From Desulfobacterales bacterium (GTDB taxonomy: Bacteria; Desulfobacterota; Desulfobacteria; Desulfobacterales; C00003106): DNA of 12,023 bases. Location: NCBI GenBank assembly GCA_030672555.1, contig DAOVGD010000138.1, positions 1-12,023 of the forward strand, written 5' to 3'. A model generated the notes under the pieces. It saw only the letters and a program-made list of their open reading frames with translations. It was not told the DNA's origin and made no database searches. A program made the position numbers and the translations under genes. How positions within the stretch are numbered: the stretch's first letter is position 1; every line of letters starts with the position of its first letter. Shown here piece by piece: positions 7,680 to 12,023 of this stretch.

Positions 7680-7719
7680 CTATCACAAGAATAATTCCTC
7701 AGGGAAATGGGGGTAAATC

Positions 7720-8478
7720 ATGCTTCGCATTGAAAATCTAAGAGTTGAGGTTGGAGGAAAAGAGATCCTCAAAGATGTAAATCTGGAAATCCCTCCTGGC
7801 GAGACTTACGTACTCTTCGGACCCAATGGTTCAGGGAAGACGAGCCTTATGATGACTATAATGGGTTTTTCCGGATACATTGTCACAGGGGGCAAGATCA
7901 TATTTAAGGGACAGGATATTACTCATATGCCGATCCATGAACGCGCAACGCTCGGCATTGGTGTCTCCTTTCAAAGGCCTCCGACAATACATGGCCTTAA
8001 GACACGTTCCATGGTGGAATTATGTAGTAAGAATCCCGAGACCGATGTGGATAAGCTTGCGGCGTCATTAAACCTGACTGAATTTTTGGACAGAGATGTC
8101 AATGAAAATTTTTCAGGTGGGGAGATCAAACGGTGTGAGCTTCTTCAATTGATGGCGCAGGAGCCGGACCTGGTTTTGCTTGATGAACCGGAATCAGGTG
8201 TTGATCTGGTAAATATAAGCCTTGTCGGCGAATCGATCAATCGGCTTCTGGGGAGAAAACTTGACCCCCCAAAAGGCGAATGCCATAGAAACTTTATAGA
8301 GAAAAGGGCCAAGTCAGCCTTAGTAATAACACACACCGGGTATATTCTTGACTACATTACCGCTGATAAAGGGCAGGTCCTTTATGATGGGGTTATTTGT
8401 TGCAGAAGGAATGCGCGGGAGATCCTCAAGTGGATCCATGAATACGGCTATAGGGAGTGTGTACAATGCACAAATTAG
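7720..8478 (+). CDS. sufC: SufC-like ABC ATPase of a minimal SUF-type (SMS) Fe-S assembly system
   Basis: The ATPase partner of the SufB/D scaffold, cytoplasmic, using ATP to reshape the scaffold during Fe-S cluster assembly. It has no membrane segment. Visible motifs: Walker A GPNGSGKT at residues 34-41, Q-loop in SFQRPPTIHG, signature FSGGE at 131-135, Walker B LVLLDEPESGVD with catalytic Glu156, and H-loop His205. Between D-loop and H-loop there are about 16 more residues than in E. coli SufC, including RKLDPPKGECHRNF, which resembles the archaeal/anaerobe type paired with a single SufB (called SmsC in the recent SMS nomenclature). The C-terminus carries Cys227-Cys228 and a final Cys247-x2-Cys250. 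GGGGG at 7709-7713 supports the ATG at 7720. The gene overlaps the next one by 13 bases, so translation is probably coupled. Confidence 0.93.
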   Translation: MLRIENLRVEVGGKEILKDVNLEIPPGETYVLFGPNGSGKTSLMMTIMGFSGYIVTGGKIIFKGQDITHMPIHERATLGIGVSFQRPPTIHGLKTRSMVELCSKNPETDVDKLAASLNLTEFLDRDVNENFSGGEIKRCELLQLMAQEPDLVLLDEPESGVDLVNISLVGESINRLLGRKLDPPKGECHRNFIEKRAKSALVITHTGYILDYITADKGQVLYDGVICCRRNAREILKWIHEYGYRECVQCTN

Positions 8479-9677
8479 ATAAAAAGGCCGCAAACGTTCC
8501 AATAGAAGCATCGACTTTTGATCAGGATGTTGATTTGAAACGGTATTCAGATCGATTAGAAGAGCATTCTTATATTGATGACCTTGCCGAGATAAACGCC
8601 GCAGACACTGAGCAAATGTTAAAAGTGGGTGTAGATACAAGGGAAAAAGATCGGATTGGCACTTTCATACAAAAAGACAGCTCTGTTTTGCACTGTAAGA
8701 CGAAACAGGATGGCGTTGAGGTTATGGGTATCACGCATGCGATCAAAAAGTATGATTGGCTGGAAAATTACCTCTGGAAGGGAGTCGATCCTGATACTGA
8801 CAAATACACTCGCCAGGCAAAACTTAAGCCGACAGAAGGATATTTTATTAGGGTGCTGCCAGGTGTTAAGACAGCATATCCCATACAATCATGTCTTTAC
8901 ATCGCCAAGGAAGATTCCGCCCAGAACGTCCACAATATTGTCATTGCTGAAGAAGGTTCGGAACTTCACATTATTACAGGCTGTGCCACAGCTCCTCATG
9001 TAGTGTCGGGACTCCATGTGGGGGTTTCAGAGTTTTATATCAAAAGGGGGGCAAAATTGACCTTCACCATGATTCACAATTGGGGGAAGGAGGTGGCTGT
9101 ACGCCCCCGAACAGTTGCATATGTTGAAGAAGATGGAGTGCTGGTATCTAACTATATTAGTTTAAAACATGTGAGAACACTCCAGATGTACCCCACGACT
9201 TACTTGAATGGTAAGGGAGCGGTTGCCCGGTTCAACAGCGTATTGGTAGCTCCAACCGGGAGCCGTTTAGATATAGGTTCCCGCATTGTTTTGAACGCAC
9301 CGGAAACTAGGGCTGAGATTATTTCACGAGCTATTACTACAGGGGGTGTCATTATCGCCAGAGGAAGCTTGGCAGGGAAATATCCCGGCGTAAAGGCGCA
9401 CCTGGAGTGCAAGGGATTGATTCTCTCAGATGGCCTCATACATGCCATTCCGGAGCTGGAGGGGCATGTGGCCGGCGTTGAAATGTCCCACGAGGCTGCT
9501 GTCGGCAAGATCGCCCGTGAAGAAATTGAATATCTGATGGCGCGCGGGCTCGACGAAGAAGCGGCAATTTCAACGATTGTTCGAGGATTTTTAAATGTCG
9601 ATATTGAGGGCCTTCCGCCTTCTCTAAAAAAAGAGCTCGACATAGCTATTGCAGAAAGCGAAAAGGACATGTTTTGA
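8466..9677 (+). CDS. sufB: SufB/SufD-family Fe-S cluster scaffold (SmsB-like)
   Basis: A 403-residue scaffold on which the cluster is thought to form together with the SufC-like ATPase. The N-terminal region is helical. The middle is the right-handed beta-helix typical of SufB/D (HIITGCATAP, MIHNWGKEVAVRPR). The C-terminal helical region binds SufC (HEAAVGKIAREEIEYLMARGLDEEAAISTIVRGF). Key residues equivalent to SufB Cys405, His433 and Glu434 appear as Cys315, His342 and Glu343, which supports a functional SufB-type scaffold over a SufD-type one. With no sufD, sufS, sufE or sufU nearby, the pair looks like the minimal two-gene system of anaerobes. The ATG at 8466 is favoured over the GTG at 8457, because GGGAG at 8453-8457 is correctly spaced for 8466. 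Its stop overlaps the next start by one base (TGATG). Confidence 0.92.
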   Translation: MHKLDKKAANVPIEASTFDQDVDLKRYSDRLEEHSYIDDLAEINAADTEQMLKVGVDTREKDRIGTFIQKDSSVLHCKTKQDGVEVMGITHAIKKYDWLENYLWKGVDPDTDKYTRQAKLKPTEGYFIRVLPGVKTAYPIQSCLYIAKEDSAQNVHNIVIAEEGSELHIITGCATAPHVVSGLHVGVSEFYIKRGAKLTFTMIHNWGKEVAVRPRTVAYVEEDGVLVSNYISLKHVRTLQMYPTTYLNGKGAVARFNSVLVAPTGSRLDIGSRIVLNAPETRAEIISRAITTGGVIIARGSLAGKYPGVKAHLECKGLILSDGLIHAIPELEGHVAGVEMSHEAAVGKIAREEIEYLMARGLDEEAAISTIVRGFLNVDIEGLPPSLKKELDIAIAESEKDMF

Positions 9678-11008
9678 TGGAGCTAAGCTCACATTGTCTT
9701 CCAGATATAAATATGGACACCTCTATTTTCAAAGAAAAAATCAACCTATTTTCAAATGATTATCTTAAATGTTGCAAGTACCTGTGTAAGGTGGAGCCCG
9801 TTAGGGAGAACTTTACGAAAAAACTTTATGCAGAAATGGTTGCATCCTCCAAGTTGCTGGAGGATTTCTTAGATTTCCATGGGGCAAAGAATAGTAGTGA
9901 TTGGTATTTTTACAGGGAATTAGTTGCTTCTGTGCGGAATCTTGCGGCGGTTTCTTATTCCCAAAAACATATCTTTAACCGCGTCCCTTCTTATGAATTG
10001 GATGGACATAAGGACTTTAAAGAAAAAGGATTTAACACCCATAAATTTCTAATAAGATCTTTGCGTAACATCAGCACCGCATCTTTAGAGGAGGCCGAGC
10101 GACTTAACATTTATGTCCCCCCGGATAACTTTTCATGGGAAGATTTTCCGGGAATATCCACAGGCCAGGTATTTGATTTCAACATTGACGATCAGGATAC
10201 GGTCGAAGAGAAGAAAAATATCGTCAAGATTACCACGAAGTTTTTAAATGTGGTGAAGGACTTTGAGCTGTTAGGGTTTTACGAGCCGTATCCGGTTGAA
10301 AAAATAAAGACCATCGTCCCTTCCAGTATAAATGAAGAAGAGATGCGCCGATTCGAAATGGTGGTGCACAATCTCCAATCCACATTTGACACATATGTAA
10401 ATAGAAGCGCCCTCAGGTTTAGGAATATTAAGCTCAAACGCCTCAGGGGATTTATATCTATAGTACTTCACCTAATGGAACTAACGGGAAGACTGCTCCA
10501 CTATTACGAACGCCATCTTTATGAAATGGGGTACAAAAATGTCTATCAAGTAGTCGGCGAGCGCTTGATGGGGATGGTGGGAGTAGATCAGATCCTAGAC
10601 AGTATCGTCAATTATGGACTTTATTATATATGCAAGTTTCTTACCTCAGGACAAGACCTTGCCAGAGAGGTCCTGAACGAAAACATAGAAAGATCTGCTA
10701 TCAAAGTGGGGATTCCGGTAAAAATGGGATTTCACAGTCGCCCCAGTCTATTAGTGGCCAAGATTGTCCAGCACTATGGCGGGGAGGTGGAATTGTGTGT
10801 GGGGGAAGATCGGTTTGATGCCGGTAGCGTTTTGGATATCCAGTGGGCAGGCGGAAAGATAGCAAAGGAAGAATTCGAAGAGGTTGTTTTTGAAGGCGAT
10901 GTCAGGGCATTGAATGATATCAAAATATTGGCTGGCGTGAATTACGGTGAGGACACTATGGGAAAAGGTATTCCGCTCCCGAAAGAACTGTTGTATTTGA
11001 GGCAATAA
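9677..11008 (+). CDS. Protein with large uncharacterised N-terminal region and C-terminal HPr-like phosphocarrier domain
   Basis: A 443-residue protein in two parts. Residues 1 to about 335 are mostly helical, soluble-looking and not of a family I recognise. They include a Cys-rich spot (LKCCKYLCKVE near residues 31-41). Residues about 339-425 match HPr: GFHSRPSLLVAKIVQHYGGEV has the phospho-His equivalent His353 followed by Arg355-Pro356 (HPr His15, Arg17, Pro18), and AGSVLDIQWAGGKI holds Ser384, exactly 31 residues on, as between His15 and Ser46. HPr carries phosphate in the PTS and, in some bacteria, Ser46 is phosphorylated by HprK. No other PTS gene is in the window. The ATG overlaps the scaffold gene's TGA (TGATG), so it is almost certainly in the same operon as the two Suf genes. 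A regulatory or adaptor function linked to Fe-S assembly is inference only. Confidence 0.82.
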   Translation: MELSSHCLPDINMDTSIFKEKINLFSNDYLKCCKYLCKVEPVRENFTKKLYAEMVASSKLLEDFLDFHGAKNSSDWYFYRELVASVRNLAAVSYSQKHIFNRVPSYELDGHKDFKEKGFNTHKFLIRSLRNISTASLEEAERLNIYVPPDNFSWEDFPGISTGQVFDFNIDDQDTVEEKKNIVKITTKFLNVVKDFELLGFYEPYPVEKIKTIVPSSINEEEMRRFEMVVHNLQSTFDTYVNRSALRFRNIKLKRLRGFISIVLHLMELTGRLLHYYERHLYEMGYKNVYQVVGERLMGMVGVDQILDSIVNYGLYYICKFLTSGQDLAREVLNENIERSAIKVGIPVKMGFHSRPSLLVAKIVQHYGGEVELCVGEDRFDAGSVLDIQWAGGKIAKEEFEEVVFEGDVRALNDIKILAGVNYGEDTMGKGIPLPKELLYLRQ

Positions 11009-11032
11009 GCTTGTAGAAATCATATCTATTTT

Positions 11033-11178
11033 GGACACGGATGAACGCAGATTGTCAAGATTTTAAATATAAAGTTGCGTGTTACGGGTTGCGAGTTGCG
11101 GGTTAAAAAGGAAACCTAATAAAATATATTTTAATTTTATAAAATAAATCTGCGTATATCTGCGAAAATCTGCGTCCC
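11033..11178. repeat. Composite repeat cluster: inverted arms with 10-bp units around a heptamer array
   Basis: The left arm at 11033-11053 (beginning GGACACGGAT) is complementary to the right arm at 11146-11178. The right arm consists of three 10-bp units, AAATCTGCGT, ATATCTGCGA and AAATCTGCGT, followed by CC. Between them, 11074-11101 is a four-unit heptamer array (GTTGCGT, GTTACGG, GTTGCGA, GTTGCGG) with a decayed fifth unit GTTAAAA. The rest is AT-rich. The cluster fills the 183-bp gap before ispD and ends 13 bases before its start codon. Confidence 0.82.
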
Positions 11179-11191
11179 AACATAACTTCAT

Positions 11192-11887
11192 ATGAAAAAA
11201 GTCGTTGCTGTCATTGTAGCCGCAGGGGAAGGGGTGCGAATGGGTGATGGCCCCCGTAAGCAATACCTAAACATAGGCAATCTCCCTGTTTTTGTCCATG
11301 CCCTTCTTGCTTTTGATAAAAATCCTGAAATTGACCATATTGTTTCGGTACTGCCGGAGTCTGACCTTTCCTTTTGCCAGGGTAAGATTATAGCGCTTTT
11401 ACACTTTAATAAGGACCTTCAGTTGGTCGCAGGGGGTGCTTCGCGCCAGGAATCTGTCTATAACGGGCTAAAAGCTGTAGAAGACGATTGCGATATTGTG
11501 GTGATCCACGATGGTGTTCGGCCTTTTGTGTCCGATCGTCTTATTTCAGAATCAGTGACGGGTGCCCGGAAATACGGTGCCTGCATTGCTGCAGTCCCTG
11601 TAAAAGATACTTTAAAGATTGTAAGAAATAATGCTATTCAAAAAACCTTACCCCGGGATCAGGTGTGGTTGGCCCAGACACCACAGGCATTTCGATATGA
11701 TCTTATCGTTAGAGCACACGAGACGGCCCGAAAAGAACAATTTAAGGAAACGGATGACGCAGCGCTTGTAGAACGTTTTGGGGGTGAAGTTTATCTGATA
11801 GAAGGGGAGCTTCTGAATATCAAAATTACCACACCGGAAGATCTGAAAATAGCAGAAGCTATATTGAGTATCAGCAATACCGCCTAG
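11192..11887 (+). CDS. ispD: 2-C-methyl-D-erythritol 4-phosphate cytidylyltransferase (IspD)
   Basis: IspD joins CTP and MEP to give CDP-methylerythritol in the non-mevalonate isoprenoid pathway, in the cytoplasm. The 231-residue length is normal. The nucleotide-binding opening VAAGEGVRMGDGPRKQY holds Arg16 and Lys23 (Arg20 and Lys27 in E. coli). GGASRQESVYNGL, VVIHDGVRPFV with Asp107, PVKDTLK, AQTPQAF, ETDDAALVE and NIKITTPEDL with Lys211 complete the family pattern. The alternative of another sugar-nucleotide cytidylyltransferase is unlikely given Lys211 and the TD.A motif. The start has no Shine-Dalgarno sequence: the preceding bases are the edge of a repeat cluster followed by an AT-rich stretch. 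ispF, the common downstream neighbour, does not begin within the visible 136 bases. Confidence 0.96.
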   Translation: MKKVVAVIVAAGEGVRMGDGPRKQYLNIGNLPVFVHALLAFDKNPEIDHIVSVLPESDLSFCQGKIIALLHFNKDLQLVAGGASRQESVYNGLKAVEDDCDIVVIHDGVRPFVSDRLISESVTGARKYGACIAAVPVKDTLKIVRNNAIQKTLPRDQVWLAQTPQAFRYDLIVRAHETARKEQFKETDDAALVERFGGEVYLIEGELLNIKITTPEDLKIAEAILSISNTA

Positions 11888-11923
11888 GAGGCTGTCCGAG
11901 AATTCTGATCCTACTGCAAAAGC

Positions 11924-12010
11924 GTGAGAAACGGCCCAAATTCCCGCAAGTTTTCGTCAAATAGGCCTGCTATTCTCCTCAAATTTGCGAAAATTTTGTC
12001 TCGTTCTCAC
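11924..12010. repeat. Imperfect 30-bp inverted repeat with inner hairpin, near window end
   Basis: The left arm 11924-11953 (starting GTGAGAA) matches the reverse complement of 11981-12010 at 22 of 30 positions. The 27-base centre holds a further stem, AATAG at 11960-11964 with CTATT at 11970-11974. The 11888-11923 stretch begins GAGGCTGTCCGAGAATTC, the kind of sequence seen at the ends of some insertion elements, but no transposase is visible. The element may extend beyond the window. It could also serve as a transcription stop after ispD, though no T run follows tightly. Confidence 0.6.
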
Positions 12011-12023
12011 TCTTTTTCGTTAC

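Noticed and set aside
7680..7719. IscR/Rrf2-type operator before sufC
   Set aside because: No convincing palindromic operator was found in the bases between the inverted repeat and the start codon.
9200..9670. Long minus-strand frame opposite the SufB-like gene
   Set aside because: It is a Ser/Pro/Ala-rich shadow of a well-supported gene.

Overview
The window reads as ordinary bacterial chromosome dominated by housekeeping genes, all on the + strand. The best guess for the source is an anaerobic, Desulfobacterota-like (deltaproteobacterial) genome. That rests on the gene order (yqeY-dnaG-rpoD, then nif3-like, then a zinc-ribbon coiled-coil gene abutting rnpB), on a minimal two-gene SUF-like Fe-S assembly pair of the anaerobe type, and on short-period repeats packed into the intergenic gaps. 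The assignment is inference: no 16S rRNA or other strict lineage marker is present.

Layout. 1-160: tail of an unidentified CDS. 161-402: two arrays of 7-bp repeats in opposite orientation. 432-1178: hisA. 1197-1225: a likely promoter for the block yqeY (1260-1706), dnaG (1721-3487) and rpoD (3548-5290), a variant of the classic macromolecular-synthesis operon in which yqeY sits where rpsU is often found. 5384-5456: a tRNA with anticodon CAT. 5457-5594: a leader with two terminator-like hairpins. 5595-6410: Nif3-like protein. 6422-7144: zinc-ribbon coiled-coil protein, whose last codons also form the 5' strand of the RNase P RNA P1 helix. 7135-7534: rnpB. 7582-7679: a near-perfect 28-bp inverted repeat. 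7720-11008: three overlapping genes, a SufC-like ATPase, a SufB/D-like scaffold and a 443-residue protein ending in an HPr-like domain. 11033-11178: a third repeat cluster. 11192-11887: ispD. 11924-12010: an imperfect inverted repeat at the window end.

How the genes work together. YqeY, primase and the primary sigma factor form a growth-linked unit. The SufC-like ATPase and SufB/D-like scaffold should build Fe-S clusters. The third, translationally coupled gene is the most interesting item: a helical domain of about 335 residues with no family I recognise, followed by an HPr-like domain that keeps both the His15 and Ser46 equivalents at the exact 31-residue spacing of classical HPr. This suggests, without proving, a link between phosphotransfer signalling and Fe-S assembly. 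The three repeat clusters all lie immediately upstream of a gene start (hisA, sufC, ispD).
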